A DNA stretch of 64,000 nucleotides from Sorangium sp025924095 (lineage in GTDB: Bacteria > Myxococcota_A > Polyangia > Polyangiales > Polyangiaceae), in the NCBI RefSeq assembly GCF_051521505.1, contig NZ_CP150356.1, forward strand, positions 10,974,001 through 11,038,000. Reading direction: 5' to 3'. The translations under genes and the position numbers were made by a program. Position 1 is the first letter of the stretch, and each line of letters opens with the position of its first letter. Shown one piece after another: positions 53,495 to 62,267 of the stretch. The notes below the pieces were generated by a model. That model did no database searches. It saw only the letters and a list, made by a program, of their open reading frames with translations, and was not told where the DNA came from.

Positions 53495-55471
53495 GTGAAC
53501 GCAGTCAACGCTTCGGGCCGATTTTCCGCTGCCTCCGGCGCATCGACCGAGCGCGCGAAGGCCGGGCGCGCCGCGCGACGACCGCTGCGCGCGCGTGTGC
53601 CTGCGATCACGAGCGCGGCGCTGCTCGCGCGTGTGTCCGCGATCACGAGCGCGGCGCTGCTCGCGCGTGTGCCCGCGATCACGAGCGCGGCGCTGCTCGC
53701 GCTCGGGGCGGCGATCGCCGTCGTCGGCTGCGGCGCGCAGGACGGCGCGGCGGCGATGAGCCCGGCGCTCGGCGGGTCGCCCGCGGCCCAGGCGGAGCTG
53801 CACCGCATCCTCTCGCGCTTCGAGAGCGGCGCGCGCGCGGAGCGCATCGCGCTCGAGCCGGAGCTCCTCGCCTTCCGCGACCGCTACGCGGGCGACGATC
53901 TCGCGCGCGTCGCGGCCGCCCACCTCGCGTGGCTCGCGCTGGAGCGAGGGGACCTCCGCCGCGCCGAGGCGCTCGCGGCCGAGATCGAGGCCGGGGGGCC
54001 GGGCCCGACCGCGGACCTCGCGCGCGTGCTCCGCGGCGCGGCGCTCCGGCGCGCCGGCAAGCCGAGGCCCGCCTTCGGGGTGCTGCGCCCGCTGGTGAGC
54101 AAGATGATCGACGCGTACGTGCGCTCGCTCCTCAACGAGGAGGTCACGGCCGCCGCGATGGAGGCGGGCGCGTGGACGCAGGCGGTCGAGCTGATGAGCG
54201 TCTGGCTGCGCGAGGCGGACGACGACGACCGCGCCGCCGTCCGGGCGCAGATCGGGGCGCTCCTGCGCAAGGTGCCCATCGCTCACCTCGTCAGCGCGAT
54301 GCGCGCCGGCCAGGCCGCCGGTGAGGTCGTGGACCCGCAGGTCGACCTGCGCTCGCTCGTCGCCGAGCGCCTCGCGATCGTCGCCCGCGAGCGCCGCGAC
54401 GTCGCGCTCGCGAAGGAGCTGCTCGACCGGGCCGGCGCGCTGCTCGGCAGCCAGGGCGACGCGATCTCGGAGCTCGCGGCCGGCGCGGGGACCGCGCGCG
54501 TCGAGCCCCCCACGGTCGGCCTGCTGCTCTCGACGCGCACCTCCGAGTCGCGCCGGCGGGGCGTCGAGATGGCCGCCGGCGTGGCGCACGGGCTCGGGCT
54601 GCTGCGGCCGGGGTCGGACGCGCGGCTCGTGAGCCGCGACGACGGCGGCGAGGGCAGCATCGACGAGGCGCTGAGCAGCCTCACCGCCGAGGGCGCCGCG
54701 GTGCTCATCGCCGGCTCGGATCGAGATCAGGCGACCGCGGTGGCGAGGTTCGCGCGGGCGAACGCGATCCCGGTGCTGCTCGTGCACCCGCCGGAGCCGG
54801 CGGCGCTGGACGGGGCGTTCGTCTTCGTCGTGGGCGAGGAGCCCGCGAGGGGCATCGAGGTGCTCGCCGCCGCGCTCGCGGAGCGGGGCGCGAAGCCGGC
54901 GGCGCTCGTGGGCGGCGAGGCCGCCGGGGGCGCTCCGGCCGCAGCGCTCGCCGAGCGCGGCATCGCGCTCGCGCTGCCCTGCGACGGGACCTTCGATCCG
55001 CGCGCCCTCCGGCCGCCGGCCATCCGAGGGGTGATCCTGGCCGGAGACGCGCCCTGCGCAGAGCAGGCGCTCCGCGCCGCCCCGCGCACGGTGACGATCG
55101 CGCTCGGCTTCGAGGCGGCCGTGCCGCCGCCGCCGGGGTCGCTCGTCGCGACGGCGGGGCTCTTCCCGTTCGTCGCGGCGCCCTCGGGCGCGCCGGCCGC
55201 GCTCGGGGTGTGGCTCGCCACCCACCCGTCGCCACCGAGCTTCTGGGCGGCGCTCGGGCGCGACGCCGGCGTCCTCGCCTGGGCCGGCGTGCAGCGGCTG
55301 CCGAAGACGGGCACCGAGGACCCGGCCGAGGTGAAGGCGCGGCGGCTCGCGGCGACGAGCGCCGTGAGCCGCGCGACGGCCGAGCTCTGGACCACGACGG
55401 CGACCGGCTTCGGTGGAAAGCGCGTGCTGCCGAGGGGGGTCGCGTACCGCGAGATCGAGAGAGCGCGATGA
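53495..55471 (+). CDS. LppC/LpoA-like periplasmic-binding-fold lipoprotein
   Basis: 658 residues from GTG at 53495; the ribosome site is weak and the start uncertain. The signal region is unusual: three 12-residue copies of ARVPAITSAALL precede the lipobox AVVGC (Cys79). Residues ~95-300 are TPR-like helices. Residues ~315-640 form a type I periplasmic-binding fold (VGLLLSTRTSESRRRGVEMA, AVLIAGSDRDQATAVARFA, VILAGDAPCAEQALRA). This TPR plus binding-fold layout matches LpoA/LppC, outer-membrane activators of peptidoglycan synthases. That role is inferred from layout. Confidence 0.65.
   Translation: MNAVNASGRFSAASGASTERAKAGRAARRPLRARVPAITSAALLARVSAITSAALLARVPAITSAALLALGAAIAVVGCGAQDGAAAMSPALGGSPAAQAELHRILSRFESGARAERIALEPELLAFRDRYAGDDLARVAAAHLAWLALERGDLRRAEALAAEIEAGGPGPTADLARVLRGAALRRAGKPRPAFGVLRPLVSKMIDAYVRSLLNEEVTAAAMEAGAWTQAVELMSVWLREADDDDRAAVRAQIGALLRKVPIAHLVSAMRAGQAAGEVVDPQVDLRSLVAERLAIVARERRDVALAKELLDRAGALLGSQGDAISELAAGAGTARVEPPTVGLLLSTRTSESRRRGVEMAAGVAHGLGLLRPGSDARLVSRDDGGEGSIDEALSSLTAEGAAVLIAGSDRDQATAVARFARANAIPVLLVHPPEPAALDGAFVFVVGEEPARGIEVLAAALAERGAKPAALVGGEAAGGAPAAALAERGIALALPCDGTFDPRALRPPAIRGVILAGDAPCAEQALRAAPRTVTIALGFEAAVPPPPGSLVATAGLFPFVAAPSGAPAALGVWLATHPSPPSFWAALGRDAGVLAWAGVQRLPKTGTEDPAEVKARRLAATSAVSRATAELWTTTATGFGGKRVLPRGVAYREIERAR
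53592..53699 (+). repeat. 36-bp tandem triplication in a signal-peptide region
   Basis: Three adjacent 36-bp units (53592, 53628, 53664), nearly identical, encoding hydrophobic 12-residue units before the lipobox. Confidence 0.9.
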
Positions 55472-55593
55472 GCGGAGCGAGCCGCCGGACGGCCGCCTGG
55501 CCGCCGCGCGGGGCTCGCGCGTGGCGTGGAGAGCGTGCCGCCGCGTCGTCCTGGGGCTGCTCCGGCGTCCCGGCGGGCGTAGCATGGCGCCGC

Positions 55594-56742
55594 ATGATCC
55601 GCCGAGCCCTCTCCTGTGCCGCCGCCGCCGCGCTGACGGCGATCGCCCCGGCCGCGTTCGCCGACCGCGTGGCGGTGCTCCCCGCGCGCGGAGGCACCGA
55701 CGAGGCCGCCCGGAGCGCCGCCCAGGCCGAGATCGCGCGCGGGCTCGCCGCCCTCGGCCACACCCCGGTGCCGGACGGCGCGGTGGCGGCCGCGCTCAAG
55801 GGCGTCGCCGACGGCATCGCCGACACCACGGACGAGTACCGCGCCGTGGGCGCGCGGACGGGCGCGGACTGGATCCTGAGCGGCACCGTCGAGCCTGCGG
55901 TCACGACCTCCCGGGTCGAGCTCACCGCGTATCTCGCCTCGACGGGCCGGGTCGAGTCGGTCGCGCGGGAGGTCGACCGGGGTAAGGAGGCCCAGCAGAC
56001 GCAGGAGATGCTGGCGGTGCTCCTCCGCCCCGAGGGCGTCGGCGTCGGCGAGCTCCCCTGGGAGCGCCCCGCGGGCGCCACGCCGGCGGGCGCGCCGCCT
56101 CCTGCCGCGCCCCCGTCCGCGGGCGGGGCCGCCGTGCTGCCGCCGGTGCCCCCGCCGCCGCCGGCGCCGCCCGCGAAGGAGGTGCAGATGGCGTACCCGC
56201 TCGGGCCCGAGCGCGTCTGGCCTGCGTACTCGGGCGGGCGCCGGCTCGCCCTCTCCGCGTCGCTCGGGGCCGCCGTGGCGGCGGCGCGCCTCCCGGGCGC
56301 GAGCGGCAGCGCGGCCTCGCTGGTCGGCACGGCGCGCGTGGCCTACGCGGTCTCCGATCGCGGGCTCGAGCTGTTCGCCGGCGGCGGCGGGAACCTGGCC
56401 GGCCCGTTCGCCGCCTGGCTCGAGGGCGGCGCGCGCCTGATGCTGACCCCCAGCCTGACGCCCGAGGGCGGCGCGTGGCGCGCGTTCCCGCTCCACATCG
56501 GCCCCGCGCTCCACGCCGGCGCCTTCTTCCGGTCGGGCGCCGGCGTCGTGGGCCCCGGCGGCGCGACGTACCGCGGCGACCTCGAGGTGCGCCCGGTGAT
56601 CGGGGCGTCGCTCGACGTCGTGCTCGCGCTGAGCTCCTCGGTGCAGATCGAGGCCCAGCTCGGCAATCTCCGGTGGGTCCCCGCGGGGGACGGCTCGCTG
56701 CTCCTGCTCGGCGCGACGCTCGGCGCGGGGGCCCGGTTCTGA
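55594..56742 (+). CDS. Exported protein with N-terminal TolB-like and C-terminal barrel-like parts
   Basis: 382 residues. ATG at 55594 gives a signal peptide (about 1-23, ending PAAFA). Residues ~25-150 (VAVLPARGGTDEAARSAAQA, GADWILSGTVEP) resemble the TolB/FlgT N-terminal-like fold seen in myxobacterial envelope proteins. A Pro-rich linker (about 160-200) leads to a strand-rich region with repeated Gly/Ala/Leu turns ending in Phe (GATLGAGARF), as in outer-membrane barrels. Probably inserted in the outer membrane; function unknown. tsaE follows after 3 bp. Confidence 0.62.
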   Translation: MIRRALSCAAAAALTAIAPAAFADRVAVLPARGGTDEAARSAAQAEIARGLAALGHTPVPDGAVAAALKGVADGIADTTDEYRAVGARTGADWILSGTVEPAVTTSRVELTAYLASTGRVESVAREVDRGKEAQQTQEMLAVLLRPEGVGVGELPWERPAGATPAGAPPPAAPPSAGGAAVLPPVPPPPPAPPAKEVQMAYPLGPERVWPAYSGGRRLALSASLGAAVAAARLPGASGSAASLVGTARVAYAVSDRGLELFAGGGGNLAGPFAAWLEGGARLMLTPSLTPEGGAWRAFPLHIGPALHAGAFFRSGAGVVGPGGATYRGDLEVRPVIGASLDVVLALSSSVQIEAQLGNLRWVPAGDGSLLLLGATLGAGARF

Positions 56743-56745
56743 CGC

Positions 56746-57297
56746 ATGCGCATCGAGCTGCCGAGCCGCCGCAGCACCATCCGCCTCGCGCGCGCGCTCG
56801 CCGGCCGCCTCGCGGGCGGCGATCTGGTGGTCCTGGCCGGCGACCTGGGCGCCGGGAAGACGTTCTTCGCCCGCGCCCTCTGCCGCGCGCTCGGCGTGCC
56901 GTCGGAGCTGCCGGTCACGAGCCCGACCTTCACGCTGGTCCACGAGCACGACGGCCGCGTCCCGATCGCGCACGCCGACGCCTACCGCCTCGGCGGCGCG
57001 TCCCCTGCGGAGGGCGCGCGCGGCGCCGCGGACGAGGAGCTCGCCCAGCTCGGGCTGCGCGAGCGCCGCGCGGAGGGGGCGCTCGTCGTGGTGGAGTGGG
57101 GCGAGCCGTTCGTGGAGGCGCTCGGCGGCGACGCGCTCCTGATCCACCTCGCCGCCCCCGAGGACCCGGGCGCGCCGGGGCGCGCCGCCGAGATCAGGGC
57201 GACCGGCGCGCGGAGCGGCGAGGTGCTCGCGGCGCTCGAGGCCGAGCTGCGAGGCGGCGCCGGCGGATCGCGGGGGGCCGGCCCGGGCGCTGCGTGA
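56746..57297 (+). CDS. tsaE: tRNA threonylcarbamoyladenosine biosynthesis ATPase TsaE
   Basis: 183 residues from ATG at 56746. Walker A GDLGAGKT at residues 32-39, VTSPTFTLVHEH as the switch/threonine motif, ADAYRLGG, and VVVEWGEPF as the Walker-B-like strand. TsaE drives the TsaBD complex that makes t6A37 on ANN-decoding tRNAs. A ~20-residue Gly/Ala-rich tail is extra. tsaB and tsaD are not adjacent. Confidence 0.9.
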   Translation: MRIELPSRRSTIRLARALAGRLAGGDLVVLAGDLGAGKTFFARALCRALGVPSELPVTSPTFTLVHEHDGRVPIAHADAYRLGGASPAEGARGAADEELAQLGLRERRAEGALVVVEWGEPFVEALGGDALLIHLAAPEDPGAPGRAAEIRATGARSGEVLAALEAELRGGAGGSRGAGPGAA

Positions 57298-57394
57298 ACG
57301 ACGTCGAACCGCCGGCGGCTGGAGCGGGCGAGCGGCGACCGCTGCACCTCCGGACGAGCTCGACCGACGGCTCGGACCGCACGCTGGGGCGCTG

Positions 57395-57460
57395 CCCTTC
57401 GCGCCGGCGGCTCGGGCAGCGTGCCAGCGCGAAGGGTAAGGTAACGCGCGGCGCGAAGGG
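57395..57460. repeat. Inverted and direct repeats before mlaE
   Basis: CCCTTCGCGC (57395) pairs with GCGCGAAGGG at 57427 and again at 57451; the latter two are also direct repeats with a shared GTAACGCGC-type neighbour. Possible regulatory hairpin with two alternative pairings. Confidence 0.5.
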
Positions 57461-57521
57461 TAACGCGCAGTGCGGGCGCGCGGGGTCGTTGCGCGCCCGA
57501 CCCCGTGCGCGGCGGCGTTGC

Positions 57522-58340
57522 ATGATACAAGAGCGCACGGTGAAGGAAGGCGCGGAAACCAGCCGCAGCGAGCTGCTCAACAAGGCGCTGGAGCCGCTCC
57601 TCGGGTTCCTCGACAACATCGGCAACATCGTCACGCTGACGTTCCAGACGCTCCTCTGGCTCGTGCGCCCGCCGTTCCGCCCCGCGCAGTTCCTGGCGGC
57701 GATGGACTTCATGGGCGCGCAGTCGGTCTTCATCGTCGGCCTGACCGGCGTCTTCAGCGGCATGGTCGTGACGCTGCAGACGTCCCACGCGCTGCGCGCG
57801 TTCAGCGCCGAGGGCCGCGTCGGCGGCCTCGTCGCGGTCTCGCTCGCCCGCGAGCTCGCGCCGGTCTTCTCGGCGATCATGGTCACCGCCCGCGCCGGCA
57901 GCGCCATGGCCGCGGAGCTCGGCAACATGCGCGTCACCGAGCAGATCGACGCGATCGCGACGATGGGCGTGAGCCCCGTGCAGTACCTGCTCTCGCCCCG
58001 GCTCTTCGCCGCGACGGTGATGCTGCCGCTCCTCTGCATCCTGTACACGAGCGTCGGCATGTGCGGCTCGTACCTCGTCGCCGTGCTCTGGCTCGGCGGC
58101 GACGCGGGCTCGTTCTTCCAGAGCGTCCGCGACTTCGCCCTGCCCAGCGACATCTCGATGGGGCTCATCAAGGCGTGCGTCTTCGGCTTCATCGTCTCGT
58201 CGGTCTCGTGCCGCCACGGCTTCTTCGCCTCGGGCGGCGCGCGCGGCGTCGGCGTCGCGACAACGCGCGCGGTCGTCGAGAGCTGCGTCACCGTGCTCGT
58301 CACGAACTACATCCTGACGCAGCTGCTGCTCGACATGTGA
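57522..58340 (+). CDS. mlaE: MlaE-family ABC permease
   Basis: 272 residues from ATG at 57522, the first start that keeps the family's usual length. Several membrane helices; FIVGLTGVFSGMVVTLQTSHAL, LARELAPVFSAIMVTARAGSAMAAELGNMRVTEQ-type core and DALATMGVSP-type region are diagnostic of MlaE. The family moves phospholipids between the outer and inner membranes with an MlaF ATPase and an MlaD protein. Those partners are not on this window; they may lie elsewhere. 224 bp of untranslated leader with repeats precedes it. Confidence 0.9.
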   Translation: MIQERTVKEGAETSRSELLNKALEPLLGFLDNIGNIVTLTFQTLLWLVRPPFRPAQFLAAMDFMGAQSVFIVGLTGVFSGMVVTLQTSHALRAFSAEGRVGGLVAVSLARELAPVFSAIMVTARAGSAMAAELGNMRVTEQIDAIATMGVSPVQYLLSPRLFAATVMLPLLCILYTSVGMCGSYLVAVLWLGGDAGSFFQSVRDFALPSDISMGLIKACVFGFIVSSVSCRHGFFASGGARGVGVATTRAVVESCVTVLVTNYILTQLLLDM

Positions 58341-58402
58341 GCCACGGCGGCCCGCCCGACCTGGAGTAGCCGCGCACTTAGAGGCTCCGGCCCTGCTCCC
58401 CC

Positions 58403-59611
58403 CTACCGCCAGGAGCTCGGCGGCTCCGGCTCGCGCAGCGCGATCAGCGCCGGCGACAGCTGCACGGGGTACCGCCCCGGCGCGCGCAGGCGCACGACCC
58501 CGTGCGGGAGCAGCTCGCGCCCGGCGATGGAGCGCTCGCGCCCGGCGCTCGGCGGCTCCGGCGACTCCAGCGCGCGGCCGCCGCGCATCACCGCCCGCGC
58601 GAGCGGCGCGAGCCTCGCGGCCCCGAGCGCGCGCGGCGCCAGCATCCGCTCGTGCGCCAGGTGGATCACGTCACAGGCCGCGCGCCCCGCCTCGTCGTAG
58701 TAGCGCGCCACCATCTTGCGCCCCGCGATCACGTCGCCGCGATCGCTCGTGCCCTGCCGCAGCGCCCACGCGCCCGACTCCTCGAGCGCCACGAGCTCGT
58801 AGCGCACCGCCGGCAGCCCGCCCTCAGGCTCGGCGAGCCCCGTGGCGACCCAGCCGCCGGCGGTCGTGCCCACGCGCCTCGCCTCGAGGAGCGTCGCCTC
58901 CTCCTCGTGGCCCCCGAGGTCGACCATCCGGTCGGCGTACCAGGGCCAGCTGCCCTCGAGCGGCGACGGCGGCGGCGCGAGCTCGCCGAGATCGATCCCC
59001 ACCGCGCCGCGGAACGGGACGCCGAGCGCCGTGGCCGCGAGCGCGCTCGTCGTCGCCGACGCGCCGCCCACGTGCGCCGCGCGGGCGAGCGCCAGCGCCT
59101 CGTCGGCGAACGGCACCCGCGCCGACGACCCGTCGACGACCGCGCCGCCGTCCGAGGCGACGAGGAGCCGCGCCGCCCGCGTCGCCACGGCCGTGCCCCG
59201 GCCGAGCGCCGGCACGAGCAGCGCGCCGGCGAGCAGCGCCTCGATGAACGGCCCCTCCACCGTGACCACCGGCGTGCCCGGGAAGGCGATCGTCCCGTCG
59301 GGCATCGCGTCGATGTCGATCGAGATCGGCGCGCCGGCGAGCCGCTCCACGAGCGCGTCGCTCAGGCCGCAGGCCTCGCGCGCCGCGAAGACCGCCCCCG
59401 CGTCGAGGCGCGCGCCGTCCAGCGCGAGCGCCTCGAGCGCCGCCTCGACGCCGGCGACCACGAGGAAGCCCGCGTGGGGCGGCATCGCCGTGAACGCGAG
59501 CTCGAAGCTCGCGCGCCGCTCGGCGACCCCCGCGTGGAGCAGGCGATCGGCGTCGAGCAACGCGCGTCCGTCGATGAGCAGCGGGCTCGCTCGCAGCATC
59601 GCCGCCGGCAT
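58403..59611 (-). CDS. pncB: Nicotinate phosphoribosyltransferase
   Basis: 402 residues from ATG at 59611 (ATG 59599 possible). FELAFTAMPPHAGFLVVAGVE, GTPVVTVEGPFIEA, a FRGAVGIDLGE-type region and RMVDLGG match the NAPRTase family, which makes nicotinate mononucleotide from nicotinate and PRPP in the NAD salvage route. The length is near the lower end for the family. It follows the ArsA-like gene by ten bases on the same strand, an unexpected partner. Confidence 0.83.
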   Translation of the reverse strand: MPAAMLRASPLLIDGRALLDADRLLHAGVAERRASFELAFTAMPPHAGFLVVAGVEAALEALALDGARLDAGAVFAAREACGLSDALVERLAGAPISIDIDAMPDGTIAFPGTPVVTVEGPFIEALLAGALLVPALGRGTAVATRAARLLVASDGGAVVDGSSARVPFADEALALARAAHVGGASATTSALAATALGVPFRGAVGIDLGELAPPPSPLEGSWPWYADRMVDLGGHEEEATLLEARRVGTTAGGWVATGLAEPEGGLPAVRYELVALEESGAWALRQGTSDRGDVIAGRKMVARYYDEAGRAACDVIHLAHERMLAPRALGAARLAPLARAVMRGGRALESPEPPSAGRERSIAGRELLPHGVVRLRAPGRYPVQLSPALIALREPEPPSSWR

Positions 59612-59621
59612 CGGGCCCCGC

Positions 59622-60608
59622 TCAGAGCCGCGCGGCCAGCCTGCGGGTGCCGGCGACCGTCGAGGCCTCGTCGAAGAGGAACGGCAGGATCACGGTCGGC
59701 AGATCGAGCTCACGGCGCAGGCGGCCCAGGCTCTCGTGCTGCACCGACTCGCGCATCGCCCGGCGCGCGCCGGCCACGATGGCGCTCTCGGCGGTGTGCG
59801 CCGCGCGCGTCGGCGCCGCGATGTCGAGCCGCCCCGGATCGACGAGCAGCGCCCGCCGCTCCTCGGGCGAGAACAGCGGCGGCAGCACGCCGTTGATGAT
59901 CAGCCGGTGGACCGGCAGGCCGAGCTCGCCCCGGATCTCCGCCACGAGCTCGACGGTCTCGGTGGCCGGCATCTCCTCCGGGAGCGTCACGACGACGACC
60001 CCGCTCCGCGCGGGATCCCTGAACATCGCCCACGCCGCCTCGGCGTCCCGGCGCAGGATGCCCGGCGGCGCCACGTCGAGGATCACCTTGGGCACGCGCA
60101 GCATGTCCATGCCGTGCCCGGTCGCGGGCGCGTCGAGCAGGACCACATCGAAGCGGGGAGAGCCGTCCGGGAGCAGCTCGGTCGTGTGGAACCAGGCCTT
60201 GCCGAGCATCGCCCACTCGAACAGCCCGGGCACCGCGCGGAAGAAGGTGCGCGTGTACTTGTTGTCGAACACGAGATCGGCCGCGGCCCGCACCTTGAGG
60301 ACCATCTCGCCGTACTCGCGCAGCGCCTTGTCCGGCGAGATGTTCACCGCCCACACGCGCTCGGCCACGTGGGTGACCTCCTGGCCGATCGGCCTCGTGC
60401 CGAGGATGGCCGAGAGCCGCTCCTTCGTGTTGCACATCGCGACGAGGACGCGCTTGCCACGGGCGGCGAAGGCGAGGGCGAGGGCGCCGGAGATCGTCGT
60501 CTTCCCGACGCCTCCCTTGCCGGTCACGAACAGGAAGCGCCGGCGCTCGAGCTCCGGCAGATCCTGGCCGAGCCCGCCCGCTTGCAAGGCTAGATGGGCG
60601 CTGGTCAT
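59622..60608 (-). CDS. ArsA/GET3-like ATPase
   Basis: 328 residues from ATG at 60608; TTG at 60650 is a less likely longer start. Deviant Walker A GKGGVGKT at residues 30-37, switch DAPATGHGMDML. The single-domain length matches the myxobacterial and actinobacterial GET3/ArsA-like proteins, not the duplicated arsenite pump. No arsenic genes are nearby, so a role in membrane-protein or cofactor handling is more likely (inference). Divergent from cysH-like gene; cotranscribed with pncB. Confidence 0.82.
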   Translation of the reverse strand: MTSAHLALQAGGLGQDLPELERRRFLFVTGKGGVGKTTISGALALAFAARGKRVLVAMCNTKERLSAILGTRPIGQEVTHVAERVWAVNISPDKALREYGEMVLKVRAAADLVFDNKYTRTFFRAVPGLFEWAMLGKAWFHTTELLPDGSPRFDVVLLDAPATGHGMDMLRVPKVILDVAPPGILRRDAEAAWAMFRDPARSGVVVVTLPEEMPATETVELVAEIRGELGLPVHRLIINGVLPPLFSPEERRALLVDPGRLDIAAPTRAAHTAESAIVAGARRAMRESVQHESLGRLRRELDLPTVILPFLFDEASTVAGTRRLAARL

Positions 60609-60687
60609 TTCCGCGTCAGCGGAGTTAGGCGCAAGCTCAGGCGAAGGCAACCCGGATCAAGGAAACGGGCTCTGCTATCCATCGCCC

Positions 60688-61455
60688 ATGCGCATCACCG
60701 AGCGACACCTCGAACCGCTGAACCGACGCTTCCAGGGCGCGTCGCCCGTCGAGCTCCTCCGCTTCGTCCGCGAGTCCTTCGGCCCCCGCGCGGCCATCAT
60801 GAGCAGCATGCAGCGGGCCGGGACCGCGCTGTGCCACATGGCCGACCGGGCCGGGCTCCCCTTCGACGTGATCTTCGTCGACACCGGCGTGCTCCACGCC
60901 GAGACGCTCGCCACCCGCGACGAGCTCGCGCGGACCCACCCGCACCTGCGCGTCGTGACGCTCTCGCCCGAGCGCACCTTCGCGCAGCAGACGCGCGAGG
61001 AGGGGCTGCTCTACCTCTCGAAGGAGGGCCAGGAGCGGTGCTGCGACCTCCGCAAGTCGGCCCCGCTGAGCGCCCTCCGCGGCCGCTACGACGCGCTCGT
61101 CGCGGCGCTCCGGCGGGGCGAGGGCGGCGCCCGCGCCAAGGTCGCGCCGTTCGGGCTCGACCCGGCGAACAACGTGCTCCGCGTCCACCCGTTCGCCTCG
61201 CTGAGCGGCGAGGCGCTCGACGCGCACTTCGCCGCGCACCCGGACGCGATCGAGAACCCGCTGCACGCCATGGGTTTCCGCACCATCGGCTGCTTCCCGT
61301 GCACGACGCCCGTGCTGCCCGACGAGCCCGAGCGCGCCGGGCGCTGGCGCCACCTGGCGAGCGTCGAATACTGCGGGATCAACCCGGTCGACCGGGGCGA
61401 GACCGACGGCGGCATCGAGCTCGACGACCGGTACGAGCGCCTCTTCGCGGCGTGA
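60688..61455 (+). CDS. cysH: CysH-type phosphoadenylyl/adenylyl-sulfate reductase
   Basis: 255 residues from ATG at 60688. The PP-loop-like start MSSMQRAGTALCHMA, VDTGVLHAETL and the cysteines of the iron-sulfur type: CC at 118-119 (ERCCDLRKSAPL) and CFPC at 202-205. These four Cys mark [4Fe-4S]-containing APS reductases, which reduce APS to sulfite in sulfate assimilation. The C-terminal Cys loop (VEYCGINP) is also present. No other cys genes are adjacent. Confidence 0.87.
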   Translation: MRITERHLEPLNRRFQGASPVELLRFVRESFGPRAAIMSSMQRAGTALCHMADRAGLPFDVIFVDTGVLHAETLATRDELARTHPHLRVVTLSPERTFAQQTREEGLLYLSKEGQERCCDLRKSAPLSALRGRYDALVAALRRGEGGARAKVAPFGLDPANNVLRVHPFASLSGEALDAHFAAHPDAIENPLHAMGFRTIGCFPCTTPVLPDEPERAGRWRHLASVEYCGINPVDRGETDGGIELDDRYERLFAA

Positions 61456-61507
61456 CGATCTGCCTGCGAACGCCGGTTCGCGGCAGCTCGATCTTGACTC
61501 AAACGGG

Positions 61508-61530
61508 ATGCAGGGAGATTTGCCCTGCAT
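61508..61530 (+). promoter_or_regulatory. Hairpin over the start of the HAD gene
   Basis: ATGCAGGG (61508-61515) pairs with CCCTGCAT (61523-61530), enclosing the ribosome-site-like GGGAGA in its stem and loop and reaching the ATG at 61529. It could limit translation. Confidence 0.4.
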
Positions 61531-62191
61531 GCCGGCGAGCTACTTCGACGTAGACGGCACCCTGGTCACGACCAACCTCGTGCACCCGACGGTGTTCTAC
61601 ATGCTGAACCAGCCGACGCCGATGCACAGCCTTGCGAAGCTCGGCCGCGCTCTGGTGAAGGCGCCCTGGATGGCGATGGCGGAGCTCCAGGATCGGCGCC
61701 TCTTCAACGAGCTGCTCTTCAGCTCGTTCGACGGCGTCTCCGAGGATCGCCTCGTCGCGCTCGCCGAGGAGGCGTTCGCGAAGGTGCTCAAGCCAGCCAT
61801 CTACGGCAAGGCGCGGGACCTCGTGAAGTGCAGCCTCGACAAGGGGCACGAGGTCGTCCTGATCTCCGGCGCGCTGGATTTCCTGATGCAGCGGCTCGCC
61901 GAGCACCTCGGCGCGACCGGCATCATCGCGAACCGCCTCGAGGTGAAGGACGGGTTCGCGACGGGCAAGCTCCTGCGCCCCGTGGTGGCCGGGCCCGAGA
62001 AGGCGCGCCTCATCCGCGAGCACGCGCACGCGCGCGGGCACGACCTCGACGAGTGCTTCGCCTACTCGGACAGCTACTCGGACGTCCCGATGCTCTCGGT
62101 CGTCGGCTACCCGGCGGCGGTGAACCCGGACCGCAAGCTCAAGCTGCTCGCGCAGGCCTACCACTGGCCGATCCTCCACCTCGCCGCATGA
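61529..62191 (+). CDS. HAD-IB family phosphatase
   Basis: 220 residues from ATG at 61529; ATG at 61508 in the same frame is possible. Motif I YFDVDGTL with the nucleophile Asp7 and Asp9; VLISGALDFLM as motif II; motif IV at CFAYSDSYSDVPML. This is the HAD-IB group (SerB- and PlsC-linked type), which dephosphorylates phosphoserine, lysophosphatidic acid or related esters. The substrate cannot be told. It lies between cysH and the LarA-like gene on the same strand. Confidence 0.85.
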   Translation: MPASYFDVDGTLVTTNLVHPTVFYMLNQPTPMHSLAKLGRALVKAPWMAMAELQDRRLFNELLFSSFDGVSEDRLVALAEEAFAKVLKPAIYGKARDLVKCSLDKGHEVVLISGALDFLMQRLAEHLGATGIIANRLEVKDGFATGKLLRPVVAGPEKARLIREHAHARGHDLDECFAYSDSYSDVPMLSVVGYPAAVNPDRKLKLLAQAYHWPILHLAA

Positions 62192-62267
62192 CCCCGGCCC
62201 CTGCCGGACGGCGGCGGGGAGCCACGCCACAGCCCAACACGGTCGCACCCCCTGCTCTGAAAGCCCC

